From: a virus
Length of the DNA: 41,780 nucleotides
Virus record (IMG/VR): IMGVR_UViG_3300028590_001001
Location: 1 to 41,780 of that record
Direction: 5' to 3' (one strand)
In this document: positions 16,985-25,528 of the stretch, in pieces
Layout of the letters: every line of letters begins with the position of its first letter
How positions within the stretch are numbered: position 1 is the stretch's first letter
The notes under the pieces: generated by a model
The model's input: the letters and a program-made list of their open reading frames with translations, nothing else
Databases searched by the model: none
What the model was told of the DNA's origin: nothing
Program-made: the position numbers and the translations under genes

Positions 16985-17430
16985 CAGTAGCCCTCCAGCG
17001 CGGGACAGAAGCGCGCCACGGCCGCCATGGCGCCGGCGCAGTCCGGCGCTCGCAGCTGCGCCGCGTAGCGGTCCATGAAGGCGCGCAGCGTGCGATCGGC
17101 GTCGGCCTCCGCGGCCTGCGCCTCGGCCAGCGCGCTGGCGTGTGCCGCCTTCAGCCGGACCATCTCGGCTTGGGCGGCGGCGTGCTCCTCGACCAGGCGC
17201 TTGAACTCCGCGTCGTACGCGCTGTTCGCCGCCTTGAGTTCGCCGGCGCGCTGCTTCCAGGCATCGCGCTCCGTGGTGCGCGCGCCCAGATCGGCCTCCG
17301 CGCTGTCACGGCCGGCACCAAGCCTCGCTGCGTGCACCCACCAGATGCCATTGCTAGCAAGCAGCAGGACGCTCACCGCCGCGAGGGCGATCGCGAGGCC
17401 TTTGATGGTGGCGCCGGCGAACAGCTTCAT
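16984..17430 (-). CDS. Rz-like inner-membrane spanin (148 aa)
   Basis: A single N-terminal membrane segment (residues about 9-32) is followed by a long Ala/Glu/Arg coiled coil (about residues 45-125) with two C-terminal cysteines (APDCAGAMAAVARFC). This is the architecture of type II i-spanins. The neighbour downstream is a small lipoprotein and upstream are holin and amidase genes, completing the lysis cassette. Confidence 0.75.
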   Translation of the reverse strand: MKLFAGATIKGLAIALAAVSVLLLASNGIWWVHAARLGAGRDSAEADLGARTTERDAWKQRAGELKAANSAYDAEFKRLVEEHAAAQAEMVRLKAAHASALAEAQAAEADADRTLRAFMDRYAAQLRAPDCAGAMAAVARFCPALEGY

Positions 17431-17433
17431 GGC

Positions 17434-17793
17434 TCAGCCGCCCTGTCCGCTCGCAGGCGAAGCCGGCAGGTCCGGTAGCTGCAGGCGCGGCGCCTGCCCC
17501 TTGAACTTGAGCGCCAACATCACGGCGCTCCAGATCATCACCACCTTGTCCATGCCGGGCGCGGACAGCGCAGGGCCGATCGTCGTCTGGAGTGGATCCC
17601 AGAAGTCTGCCACCCACCGCAGCAGCTGCAGGAAGTAGTCGGCGGCGGCGATGCCTGCCAGACCCCACCACGTCGTGAACTCGCGCGCGGCCTTGGCGAT
17701 CGGGATCGCGCCACGCTTGGTGAACTTGTCGTAGAAGACCCACAGCACCGCCAGGGTCACGATGATCAGGAAAGCGACTACCAGGTGGTTCAT
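17434..17793 (-). CDS. Putative holin or lysis-associated membrane protein (119 aa)
   Basis: ATG at 17793 overlaps the amidase stop by 4 bases. Hydrophobic segments at residues about 2-21 and 85-100, with an amphipathic Trp-rich stretch between (FTTWWGLAGIAAADYFLQLL), make it a membrane protein. The location between amidase and spanins makes holin the best guess. It does not match a holin class that I can name. Confidence 0.6.
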   Translation of the reverse strand: MNHLVVAFLIIVTLAVLWVFYDKFTKRGAIPIAKAAREFTTWWGLAGIAAADYFLQLLRWVADFWDPLQTTIGPALSAPGMDKVVMIWSAVMLALKFKGQAPRLQLPDLPASPASGQGG

Positions 17794-18335
17794 GGGATCT
17801 GCTCCAGGGAAGAGAGGGCGCCGGCGAGGACCTCGGCGACAGCGCGACCTGCCAGCCACTTGCGCGCGTCGTACGCAGCCAGGTCGCTGCGGTTGGTGAT
17901 GAAGAACAGCTCGACGATGATTCCGCCGGCTTGCACGAACGCCAGCCGATGGTGCTGGCCCGCGTTCTCGGGCTTGGCGCCACGGGACTTGATCTGCAGA
18001 GCCTTAGCGATCGCTTCGCAGATCAACCCGCCCAGAGGCATGTCCTTCTGAGCGGACAACGTCTCGACGCCGGTGGCGGTCGCCACGGCTGCATTGCAGT
18101 GGAACTCGACGGCGAGCGCGTGCGAGCGCGCCTTCTGCGTGGCCATCGCCAGGGGCAGGTTGAGCGCGCCGTCGCCATCCATCGCATAGGCCACGCCCAT
18201 GCGCGCTAGGTAGAAGGCGACGATGTTGCGAAACTCCGTGCCGATGTCCGCCTCGCGACGCGCGAAAGCGACGGCACCGGGATCGGTGCCGCCGTGGCCG
18301 GCTGAAACGAAGATGGACTTGCTCTTGGTGTTCAT
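17790..18335 (-). CDS. Endolysin: N-acetylmuramoyl-L-alanine amidase (Amidase_3)
   Basis: Cleaves the bond between muramic acid and the stem peptide in peptidoglycan. Zinc ligands are visible as His14 (SAGHGG), Glu34 and His79 (EFHCNA), and the catalytic Glu142 in VELFFITN. At 181 aa it is just the catalytic domain, without a cell-wall-binding domain. There is no signal peptide, so it needs a holin for export. It starts at 18335 and overlaps the neighbouring membrane protein genes on both sides. Confidence 0.9.
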   Translation of the reverse strand: MNTKSKSIFVSAGHGGTDPGAVAFARREADIGTEFRNIVAFYLARMGVAYAMDGDGALNLPLAMATQKARSHALAVEFHCNAAVATATGVETLSAQKDMPLGGLICEAIAKALQIKSRGAKPENAGQHHRLAFVQAGGIIVELFFITNRSDLAAYDARKWLAGRAVAEVLAGALSSLEQIP

Positions 18336-18634
18336 GGGGTCTGCTGTGCCTGTTCCACGCGTTCCATGCGCTTCTCCAGTTCGTCCAACTTGCGTACCGC
18401 CATGAGGTCGAACCGGGTATTGAGATCGCGGACATCCGACGCGATTGTTGCAGTGCTCTTCGATTGCTCTTCTTGCCTTGTCGCCTGCTCGTCCTGCTTG
18501 CGCTCGATGCTGTTGAGCTGCCGCTGTCCCAGGAACGCAACCAAACCCAGCAGAACCGGCGTTGCCGCCTGCAGGAGGAAGCGCGTCACGGTGCTCTCGG
18601 CAGCCTTTTCAAGCTTCATGTGCTGCTCGCTCAT
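18332..18634 (-). CDS. Small membrane protein with coiled coil, holin candidate (100 aa)
   Basis: ATG at 18634 has AGGGG in a good Shine-Dalgarno position; the in-frame extension upstream is Arg-rich and looks non-coding. One membrane segment (about residues 18-37, FLLQAATPVLLGLVAFLG) is followed by a charged coiled coil (LDELEKRMERVEQAQ). It precedes the amidase with a 4-base overlap. Together with 17434-17793 it could form a holin/antiholin pair, or it could be a membrane anchor. The assignment is contextual. Confidence 0.6.
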   Translation of the reverse strand: MSEQHMKLEKAAESTVTRFLLQAATPVLLGLVAFLGQRQLNSIERKQDEQATRQEEQSKSTATIASDVRDLNTRFDLMAVRKLDELEKRMERVEQAQQTP

Positions 18635-18713
18635 CGCCCCTGTCCGACGTCGAGTGAAAGAACCCGCCGCCGCGCACGCCACCCGGGCATCTGTGCGCGA
18701 CGGCGGTCCAGGC

Positions 18714-19091
18714 TTATGCCGTGAGCGTCGTATTGCCCGGCGTCAGAACCACAGTGCACGTGGTCTCATTGTTCAAGCCCGCCACCGCTGCAATCGCGCC
18801 TCCGGTGATGTCGCCAGACGCAGGCGTGGCAGCCGAGTCATCGAACGCGCCAACACCGCTGTTGGCGCTGACGTCGAAGACGAGCTTCTCGCCGACCGCG
18901 AAGACAGCGGCCGACACTTTGGGCGCGGTCCCCTTGCCGGTGATACGCAGGGTGCCGGTGGCACCCGCCGGGATATCGGTGATGGCCCAGCCCAGCGTGT
19001 GGCCGGTCTTGACCAGCGTGCCGGACGGGATCGTGCTGCCGCCGCCGTTGGTGTAGCTGACGGTGTTGCCGTCGCTGACGAAGTTGTCCAT
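18714..19091 (-). CDS. Capsid decoration/cement protein, DUF2190 family (125 aa)
   Basis: DUF2190 proteins follow the major capsid gene and stabilise the capsid. The start MDNFVSDGNTVSYTNGGGST, then KTGHTLGWAITDIPAGATGT and EKLVFDVSANSGVGAFDDSA, match the family pattern closely. SD-like GAGGAA precedes the ATG at 19091. The protein is beta-rich and has no membrane segment. Confidence 0.85.
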   Translation of the reverse strand: MDNFVSDGNTVSYTNGGGSTIPSGTLVKTGHTLGWAITDIPAGATGTLRITGKGTAPKVSAAVFAVGEKLVFDVSANSGVGAFDDSAATPASGDITGGAIAAVAGLNNETTCTVVLTPGNTTLTA

Positions 19092-19161
19092 GGTGCTGTT
19101 CCTCAGTGCAGGGATGGGTTGCGAAGCTGAGCCGGTCGACGCCGGGCTCAGCGGTACACGG

Positions 19162-21429
19162 TTACGGGCCCGGGAATGCGGTCGGCGTGCCGCCAGCGTT
19201 CTTGTAGAGGCCGCGGTAGTCGATTGCCTTGGCGCCGAACACGTGGCGGCACTTGACCTTCAGCCCGTCCACATCGAAGCCAGACATGGTTTCGGTGAAC
19301 ACGCCCTCATTTCCTTCCAAATAGGCGTACTCGATCGTGTCGACCGTGGTCGGCTCGGCGGCGCCGTACCAGGCGTCCGCATCGGAGTCGTGCAGTCGCG
19401 GCTCGACAATCGGGGTCAGCGAGGGACCGATCACGTTCGCGTCGTTTCCGCGGGCGGCGACGATGGCCGCGTTGGTCACCCGCAGTGCCGCTTCCTCCAG
19501 GCCGGGCGGCACGATCAGGAAGCGCGGACGGACCGTGATGTACCGGCCCTCGAGTCCCTTCTGCAGCAGCATGCCCTGGCGCATCTCGGCCAGCGGACTG
19601 GGCACGGCCGGGTTAGGGTTGATCGAGTTGATCAGGGCCGCCGGCGTACCCAAGTTGCCATGGCTGGCGTGGAACAGCGCCACGCCATCGGACATGCTCG
19701 GGTTGCCGGTGAGGATGCCGTAGACGATGTCCGACTCCAGGTCACCGGCGCTGGCGCCGAACGCCTGCGGGATCGCGGTGAAGGCGTTGAGGTCGTCGTT
19801 GACCAGGGTTTCCCAGGAGATGTGCACGATGCGGCCGTACTTCTGCACGGCGTACTTCTCGCCACCGTCACTGAAGTTGCCGAACTCGTATTCCGCGCCC
19901 TCCAGGACGCGTTTCAGATTCGGAGCGCCGGAGAGCTGTACGCGACTGACTTCCTTGAAATCGGGCAACGTGGCCTGGCGGCAGAACGGCACGAAGGTGC
20001 GGCTGGTCCCGTCATAGCCGCGGCGCAGTGACTTGGTGATCACGTTCTCCAGGATGGCCGGGAAGTCGCTGGTGGATTGCAGCGCCTTCACGCCGATCTC
20101 TTGCCGCGACATGCCGCGTGTCTGGATGCCGGCACGTGCCAGACAGTCACGCGCCATGTCGATCAGCGTCATGCCACGGAACTCGCGCGCGCGCTCGTCC
20201 AGCTTGGCGCCGGGATTCTTCCGATGCTCGATCGCGAGTGCCATGCCTTCGCGATAGGTCTTGGTCTCGTCCTGGCTCAGGCCCTCGACCCGATGGCCAC
20301 CGGCGACGGAGGCGGTGTCCTTGCCGAGCAGCGCGAGCAGCTTGGCGCCCGCGGCGTCGACGGTCATATCGTCGTCGTCGAGGCATTCGTCCTGCAGCTT
20401 GATGACGGCAGCCTGGTCGAGATCAGTGCGGGCCAGGAACGGAGCGAAAGCGCCGCGGATGGCCTGACGGCGGGCTGCCAGCGCCTTCTTCTGGTCTTCG
20501 GTGAGGTTGGGCATGGTTGCGGTTTCCTTGACGGTAGAAGTACCGGCGGGCGCCGGCTGGGGTGCCGCGGCGCTGGCCGCCGGCGGGTTCGGGGCATCCG
20601 CTGCAGGAGCTGCGGGGGCAGGCGTCGCGTGTGGAGCGCGGCGCATGGCTGCGGCGACGGCGAGGCCGGCATAGCGTGCAGTAGCGCCACGTGCGGTGAT
20701 GCGCTCGAGCAGGGACTGCGCGAAGGCGCTGGCGCGAGCGCTCTCATCTTCGTCGTTGTCGTCGTCGTCCTGGTCGGCGGCGGTGTTGGAGGACGTGGCG
20801 AAGCCGGCTGCTACCGCCTCGTCGCCGGTGTAGTAGTGGTCCTCGCCGTCGGTGAGCAGCGCCAGCACGTCTTCCCGCGACATGCCGGACGCGGCGACGT
20901 AGGCGTCCGCCATGGACTCGCTGAACTTGTCCAGGATGTCCGCGTACTGGCGCATCTCCTTGGCGTTGCCGTACAGACCGCCCCAGGGCGCGTGGATCAT
21001 CAGCAACGACGTTGGCGGGATCTCCCGCGTGTCGCCGGCCATCGCGATCAGCGATGCGCTCGACATGGCCACGCCGTCCACGGTCACCGCCTTGGTCGCC
21101 TTATGGCGCTTCAGCGCGTTGTAGATGGCCAGGCCGTCAGCGACGCTGCCGCCGTAACTGTTGATGCGCACATTGATGGTGGCCACCGTGGCATCCAGCG
21201 CATTGAGCTGCTCGACCACGGACTTTGCCGTGACGGAGTCACCCCACCAGCTGTCACCGATGTCGCCGTAGATCAGCAGGTCGTAGCTGCCGTCGACGGA
21301 TGCACTGGGCTGCAGACGCATCACGGGCGCAATGTGCGGACGGTCCTGCGTGCGGGGCCCGGCCTGCACACTCGTGGCCAGGGCAATGCCGATCGCCGCG
21401 AACAGACGATGGGTCGCGAGGGGTTTCAT
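19162..21429 (-). CDS. Fused prohead protease (ClpP-like), scaffold and major capsid protein (Mu gpT-like), 755 aa
   Basis: Residues about 45-220 are a ClpP/S14-type protease: INSYGGSVADGLAIYNAL, the nucleophile region DGVAMSSASLIAMAG (probable Ser123) and the His of LLMIHAPWGG (His146). Residues about 225-305 are an acidic and then Ala/Pro-rich linker. From about 306 a helical scaffold-like part leads into a gpT-like major capsid domain (SWETLVNDDLNAF, ASHGNLGTPAALINS, KYGRIVHI). The N-terminus (residues 1-23) looks like a Sec signal, which is odd for a cytoplasmic capsid protein; an initiation site a little downstream may be used instead. The start shares one base with the portal stop. Self-cleavage would release the capsid protein. 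Confidence 0.88.
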   Translation of the reverse strand: MKPLATHRLFAAIGIALATSVQAGPRTQDRPHIAPVMRLQPSASVDGSYDLLIYGDIGDSWWGDSVTAKSVVEQLNALDATVATINVRINSYGGSVADGLAIYNALKRHKATKAVTVDGVAMSSASLIAMAGDTREIPPTSLLMIHAPWGGLYGNAKEMRQYADILDKFSESMADAYVAASGMSREDVLALLTDGEDHYYTGDEAVAAGFATSSNTAADQDDDDNDEDESARASAFAQSLLERITARGATARYAGLAVAAAMRRAPHATPAPAAPAADAPNPPAASAAAPQPAPAGTSTVKETATMPNLTEDQKKALAARRQAIRGAFAPFLARTDLDQAAVIKLQDECLDDDDMTVDAAGAKLLALLGKDTASVAGGHRVEGLSQDETKTYREGMALAIEHRKNPGAKLDERAREFRGMTLIDMARDCLARAGIQTRGMSRQEIGVKALQSTSDFPAILENVITKSLRRGYDGTSRTFVPFCRQATLPDFKEVSRVQLSGAPNLKRVLEGAEYEFGNFSDGGEKYAVQKYGRIVHISWETLVNDDLNAFTAIPQAFGASAGDLESDIVYGILTGNPSMSDGVALFHASHGNLGTPAALINSINPNPAVPSPLAEMRQGMLLQKGLEGRYITVRPRFLIVPPGLEEAALRVTNAAIVAARGNDANVIGPSLTPIVEPRLHDSDADAWYGAAEPTTVDTIEYAYLEGNEGVFTETMSGFDVDGLKVKCRHVFGAKAIDYRGLYKNAGGTPTAFPGP
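20512..20530 (-). promoter_or_regulatory. Possible internal translation start for a scaffold-capsid product
   Basis: In-frame ATG at 20514 (Met306, beginning MPNLTEDQKKAL) is preceded by AAGGAAA about 9 bases upstream, a plausible Shine-Dalgarno. It falls exactly at the junction between the linker and the scaffold/capsid part. Lambda C/Nu3 uses an internal start for its scaffold in a similar way. Prediction only. Confidence 0.45.
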
Positions 21430-23012
21430 CAGTGCAGGTCTCCGGTGGAGCGCGCAGGACGCACGCGTTGGCCGCGCTCGTGAGCGCGGCGGTTCTGGGA
21501 CTCGTCGTCATCGGGCACGTTGGCGGGCAGTGCCGTCGCCGTGGCCGCCTTGTCGAGCGGGAAACCGAGTTCGTCGGCCAATGCGCGCTCCCGCGCAATC
21601 TCTTCGAATACGTCCTGGACGCGGCCGCCACGTTCGGAGATTGCCTCCGTGCGCGACTTGATACGGGCATCGAACAGCGCCTGCAGACCGTCCGCTTCCT
21701 TCTTGGGGTCGATCCAGGGCATCTTCGGCCCGCGGAACATCGCCTGGGCGACGGTCTCCGGACGGATGTGTGCCGGCACCTTCAGCTGGCCCGACGCGAT
21801 GGCCATCTGCACGAAGCGTTCCCAGATCGGCTGGACGAAGCGCGCCACGAACGTCTGCGTCATCGCGCGGTAGCCGTCATAGGCTTCCACCAGCTCCTGC
21901 CGCTGCGCGCTATACGTACCGTCGTAGTCACCCGACAGGCTGGAATAGCTCAGACCGATGGCGCGCGAGACGGCGCGCATCATGGCGGTGCGGAACTGCT
22001 CCAGGATGGTGTTGGGCCGGTTCGGGTTGATCATCTCGATCGACTCGCCCGGCGCGGTGTCGGTGAAGATGGCCCCGGCTTCAAGCAGGAAATCGCGCTC
22101 CACGGGTTGACCGGCCGCGTCCACCTCCGGCGCCCAGCCCTCCATGTCCTTGTCGCGCTTGATGTAGGCGGCGATGCGCGCCGCGATGCGCGCGGCTGTG
22201 CGCTCGGACTCTTCGTAGTCCTTGATGTCGATCAGGCGATCAATGGCACTGGCGAAGAGGCTGATTCCGCGCAAGCCCGACAGGCGCCGCCGGACCGCCA
22301 GGTGCAGGAAGCGTTCGGCCGGAACGCGCTTGAGGCTGCTCGCAACAAATCCGCGTCCATTGCCCGGGTGCTCGCGATAGCAATAGAACGCGGTGGGCTG
22401 GCCCCATGCGTTGCGCTCGATGCCGCACTCGACATTCGGCGAGTCCTGGCTGTAGTCCAGCGGGACTACGTCCGCCTCCAGTAGCTCGATCGACAGCGGC
22501 ACACGCGAACCGTGCTTGATCAGCGCTCCGGTTCCCTCCACCAGCTGCGTGAACTGGTCGCCGTCGCGCAACCAGGAGCGGCACGCCAACTCTTGGGCCT
22601 GGACCCAGTTCAGCGTGCGGGTCACTTCCGGACTGACGGACCACTCGCGGAACAGATTGAGCAGCTCGCGCGCGAAGTCGTCGTCGATGCTGTCGTACTT
22701 GTCGCCCTGCGTCCCGATCCGCGGCGTCGGCTCGATGCTGATGCCAGTCGGGCCGATGATGTTGCGCACCAGAGTGGACAGCGCGCCGTCGACAAGATCG
22801 TAGTTGCGCTCGAGGTCGCGGATCGTCGCGCGGACCGTGGCAGCGTCGCGAGCGACGAGTCGCTCGCCGGTGCTGTTGTCGCGGGATTTCCTGCGGCGTC
22901 GCGTACTACGCCCGCCTTCGTACATCCCCAGCACGGAGCGCGCCAGCATGCGCCGCATGGCGAAGCGCGGTGCGAAGACCGCCAGACCACGATCGAGCAG
23001 GGTCGGCTTCAA
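21429..23012 (-). CDS. Portal protein, lambda gpB family (527 aa)
   Basis: Forms the dodecameric ring through which DNA enters and leaves the head. The length is close to lambda gpB, and the sequence has family features: LLDRGLAVFAPRFAMRRMLAR at the start, NYDLVDGALSTLVRNIIGPTG, and ISLFASAIDRLIDIKDYEESE. The TTG start at 23012 overlaps the gpW-like stop by 4 bases and is supported by the expected N-terminal sequence; no ATG gives that start. The C-terminus is a basic disordered tail. Confidence 0.92.
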   Translation of the reverse strand: MKPTLLDRGLAVFAPRFAMRRMLARSVLGMYEGGRSTRRRRKSRDNSTGERLVARDAATVRATIRDLERNYDLVDGALSTLVRNIIGPTGISIEPTPRIGTQGDKYDSIDDDFARELLNLFREWSVSPEVTRTLNWVQAQELACRSWLRDGDQFTQLVEGTGALIKHGSRVPLSIELLEADVVPLDYSQDSPNVECGIERNAWGQPTAFYCYREHPGNGRGFVASSLKRVPAERFLHLAVRRRLSGLRGISLFASAIDRLIDIKDYEESERTAARIAARIAAYIKRDKDMEGWAPEVDAAGQPVERDFLLEAGAIFTDTAPGESIEMINPNRPNTILEQFRTAMMRAVSRAIGLSYSSLSGDYDGTYSAQRQELVEAYDGYRAMTQTFVARFVQPIWERFVQMAIASGQLKVPAHIRPETVAQAMFRGPKMPWIDPKKEADGLQALFDARIKSRTEAISERGGRVQDVFEEIARERALADELGFPLDKAATATALPANVPDDDESQNRRAHERGQRVRPARSTGDLH

Positions 23013-23224
23013 TCGAACACCGTTGTGCGAAAACGTAGGCTACCGCGGCTCGGGGGGCGGCCTTGCTCAGCGGCAAGGCGTGCTTCGAGTTCCTTGATGG
23101 CCTTCTGGATGCTGGCGAGTTCCGCTTCCTGTCGCTGCCGCTCGGACAGGCGAACGCTGAAGCCCGCGGTGAGGATGCGGGTTTCGGCGGCGAGGTAGGC
23201 GTCCAGGCGCGTCTGTGTCGACAT
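23009..23224 (-). CDS. Head completion/connector protein, lambda gpW-like (about 71 aa)
   Basis: Small protein placed between terminase and portal genes, as in lambda. DAYLAAETRILTAGFSVRLS followed by the helix IQKAIKELEARLAAE and a basic C-terminus FRTTVF follows the gpW pattern (helix, beta turn, helix). ATG at 23224 is preferred; a GTG at 23230 is also in frame. gpW is needed for stable DNA retention and for FII attachment. Confidence 0.82.
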   Translation of the reverse strand: MSTQTRLDAYLAAETRILTAGFSVRLSERQRQEAELASIQKAIKELEARLAAEQGRPPSRGSLRFRTTVFD

Positions 23225-23248
23225 GGACACGCAAGGTATACATCCGTG

Positions 23249-23276
23249 AGTCTACGGTCGTGGGTTTTCGTAGACT
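23249..23276. repeat. Perfect 8-bp inverted repeat AGTCTACG/CGTAGACT with 12-base loop
   Basis: Left arm 23249-23256, right arm 23269-23276, followed on the plus strand by ATTTTTC. It fills the short gap between the HTH-like gene ending at 23283 and gpW. On the plus strand it looks like an intrinsic terminator that would stop antisense transcription. On the coding strand it lacks a T-run and could be an mRNA hairpin or an operator. Confidence 0.65.
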
Positions 23277-23282
23277 ATTTTT

Positions 23283-23603
23283 CTAACCGGCGCGCGCTTG
23301 TCGCGCTTTTGCGTTCGGGTGGTACTTGTAGGCCGTCGGCTTGCTGACCCCGTGTTTGGCGCGGATCTCCGGCAATGACATGCCCCTGCGCCAGTCCTCC
23401 GTGATGGCTTCACCATCGACCTGCGGTCGGGCGCGAAAGGTGACCCGCTTGCCCGCTAGCACGTCGGCTTGGATGGCGCACAACGTGTCGGCCAGCTGCA
23501 GCGCGTGGTGGGCGGGAATGCCGGGAACCGCCTTGCAGATGGTGGCCGCGAACTCGGTCCGCAGCGGCGTGGTGAAGTCTTCGGCTTTTGCGTCGTCGGC
23601 CAT
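23283..23603 (-). CDS. Small protein with a resolvase-type helix-turn-helix (106 aa)
   Basis: The C-terminal GMSLPEIRAKHGVSKPTAYKYH is a good helix-turn-helix of the Hin/resolvase type, while the N-terminal 60 residues are helical. ATG at 23603 shares one base with the terminase stop. A DNA-binding protein at this position between terminase and gpW is unusual; a role in packaging or in regulating head genes is possible. The perfect dyad just after its stop is a candidate binding site. Confidence 0.65.
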   Translation of the reverse strand: MADDAKAEDFTTPLRTEFAATICKAVPGIPAHHALQLADTLCAIQADVLAGKRVTFRARPQVDGEAITEDWRRGMSLPEIRAKHGVSKPTAYKYHPNAKARQARAG

Positions 23604-25528
23604 TAGTCTCTCCAGCCGCCGCGGCGGCGCGGCGATGCGGGTCGTGTTTCACGGGAATCCAACCGCGCGGGTGCGGGCTGGGGTGATGCTGGTGTTTCAC
23701 GGGAATCCAAAGCGCGCTTTCCGATACCAGCCATGAGCTGCGCTTCCCTGCGGTCCCAGTCGGCACGGGTCCAGCGATGGAGGCGAAGTTCCGGATGCAG
23801 GGCAGCGGCATAGGCCTGCATCCACGTATCCAGAGGCTCATTTCGGGGAGCGCCCTTGCGTTTCTCAAAGCGGTTCTTCCGGGGGTCGTAGACCTCGGAA
23901 GTGAGGCCGCCGAAGTAGTCGCCGCTGAGTTGATCGCTGAAGCGCACGCGGCGATCTTCTGGCGCCTTGTCCGCATCGCTGGCCAACCACGAGTACAGCA
24001 TTTGCTTGATGGCGATCGTTCCCAGCGGGTACGCCAAGGCGCCGCGCTTGTCGTACTGGCCGCGCCAGTTGATCTCCTGCATCTTGGCTTTACCGAGCGG
24101 CACGGCGTTGTTGGCCGTGGCACCGAAGCCGGCAATGTGGCGGCGCAGGCGATTGCTGCGCACGAAGGCCTTCACCGCATCGGTGCGGTGGCCCAGCATG
24201 TCCTGCAGGCTGGCATCGCGGCGCAGCATCGCCCCATCCTCCCGCTCCACCGGCCTATCCAAGAGGTCGATCAGCGCAGCCCACACGGCATCATCATTGG
24301 GATCGCCGGGCAGCTCTACGTAATCGAACGGCCAGCAAGTCATACCCCTGCCCCATGCCAAGCCATGAGCTGCCAGACGGTTGTCTTGCGTATCGACGCC
24401 CCAGGTGATGGCCAAAGCCCACAGCGGCAGCGGGCGCAGCGGCCGCGGTTCGGCGCGGTCGGCGATGATGTTGAACTTGACCGCCCGCACTGCCGGATCT
24501 TCCCAGGCTTCGGCAAGGCGATCGTTGATGAAGGTCTTGAGCTTGGTCGGGTCACCCTGCGCGGCGCACCACAGCTCAACCAGCTCGAGCCATCCCACGC
24601 CCAAGCCATCCGGGTAGTACAACGCATTGGCGTGATACCCGCGCAGCTTGCGCTCCGGGAAGGTAGCGATCCAGCGGCCACCAGCAATGAGGTCGGTCTT
24701 CTGGTGCTCGTTGATCACCACACCGCATTCGCGGCACGCGTACCAGCAGTGGCTGCGATCTGGCGCCCAGTGCAGGCCACTCCATTCGAAGGGCTGTTCG
24801 TGGCCACAGTCGGGGCACGGCCAATGCCAACGACGCTGGTCCGATTTCTCCCACAGCGCCGTCAGGCGACACTGACCATGGATTTCGGGCGTACCTACCT
24901 TCAGCCGCTTGTAACTGGACGGGAAGCCCGTGGTTCGACCGTCGAGCATGTCCTCAGGATCGTCGCCACTGCGGAGGGCACTGGCGAAACTTGAGAACTC
25001 GTCGGCGATGACCAGGCCGGCGCTGGTGGACTTGAGCCGAACGGGGCTACCGGCATGCTCAACGTAGAGCTGGCAGCCCTGGAAATCTTTGAAGTCGCGC
25101 CGGTTTGCGGTCTCGCGGCTGTTGCTGCTGGTCAGTAGCTTCTGCAGTGCCGGAGTGGTCTCCAGCATGACGTTGAGTTTCTGGTTGATCCACTTGTCGC
25201 GCGACACTTCACCTGGAAACGCCACCAGGATCGGCATCGCATTCTCTTCGACCGTGTAACCCAGGATGTTGGTTTGAAGCTCAGACTTTCCGAACTGGAT
25301 CGGCAGCAAGGCGACCACGTCGCGCACCGGACTGCGTGCGCTGAAGCAGTCCATGATCTCCACCTGCAGGGGATTGCGCCGGTTGTCCCAATCGCCTGGG
25401 ATCTGGCTGCCCTTGGTCGACAGTTTGCGACGACGCACGGCCCACTCACTGACACGACCAGGACGCCTCGGGGCGATCGCGCGGGAGATGCTACGGGAGA
25501 CTTCGAGGCTGGCCTGGGCGTAGGTCAT
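23603..25528 (-). CDS. Terminase large subunit, lambda gpA family (TerL GpA, 641 aa)
   Basis: Packaging ATPase and nuclease. The Walker A-like loop is IQFGKSE (about residues 77-83), Walker B is GLVIADEF (about 171-178), and the coupling motif lies near KRLKVGTPEIHG. CPDCGHEQ and CWYACRECG give paired cysteines as in GpA proteins. WGVDTQDNRLAAHGLAWGRG marks the start of the nuclease domain. The length matches lambda gpA (641 aa). ATG overlaps the TerS stop by 4 bases. This type generates cohesive ends at a cos site. Confidence 0.95.
   Translation of the reverse strand: MTYAQASLEVSRSISRAIAPRRPGRVSEWAVRRRKLSTKGSQIPGDWDNRRNPLQVEIMDCFSARSPVRDVVALLPIQFGKSELQTNILGYTVEENAMPILVAFPGEVSRDKWINQKLNVMLETTPALQKLLTSSNSRETANRRDFKDFQGCQLYVEHAGSPVRLKSTSAGLVIADEFSSFASALRSGDDPEDMLDGRTTGFPSSYKRLKVGTPEIHGQCRLTALWEKSDQRRWHWPCPDCGHEQPFEWSGLHWAPDRSHCWYACRECGVVINEHQKTDLIAGGRWIATFPERKLRGYHANALYYPDGLGVGWLELVELWCAAQGDPTKLKTFINDRLAEAWEDPAVRAVKFNIIADRAEPRPLRPLPLWALAITWGVDTQDNRLAAHGLAWGRGMTCWPFDYVELPGDPNDDAVWAALIDLLDRPVEREDGAMLRRDASLQDMLGHRTDAVKAFVRSNRLRRHIAGFGATANNAVPLGKAKMQEINWRGQYDKRGALAYPLGTIAIKQMLYSWLASDADKAPEDRRVRFSDQLSGDYFGGLTSEVYDPRKNRFEKRKGAPRNEPLDTWMQAYAAALHPELRLHRWTRADWDRREAQLMAGIGKRALDSRETPASPQPAPARLDSRETRPASPRRRGGWRD

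Noticed and set aside
20077-21483. 468-codon plus-strand open frame opposite the protease-capsid gene
   Set aside because: Shadow of the strong third-position GC bias; no recognisable motif.
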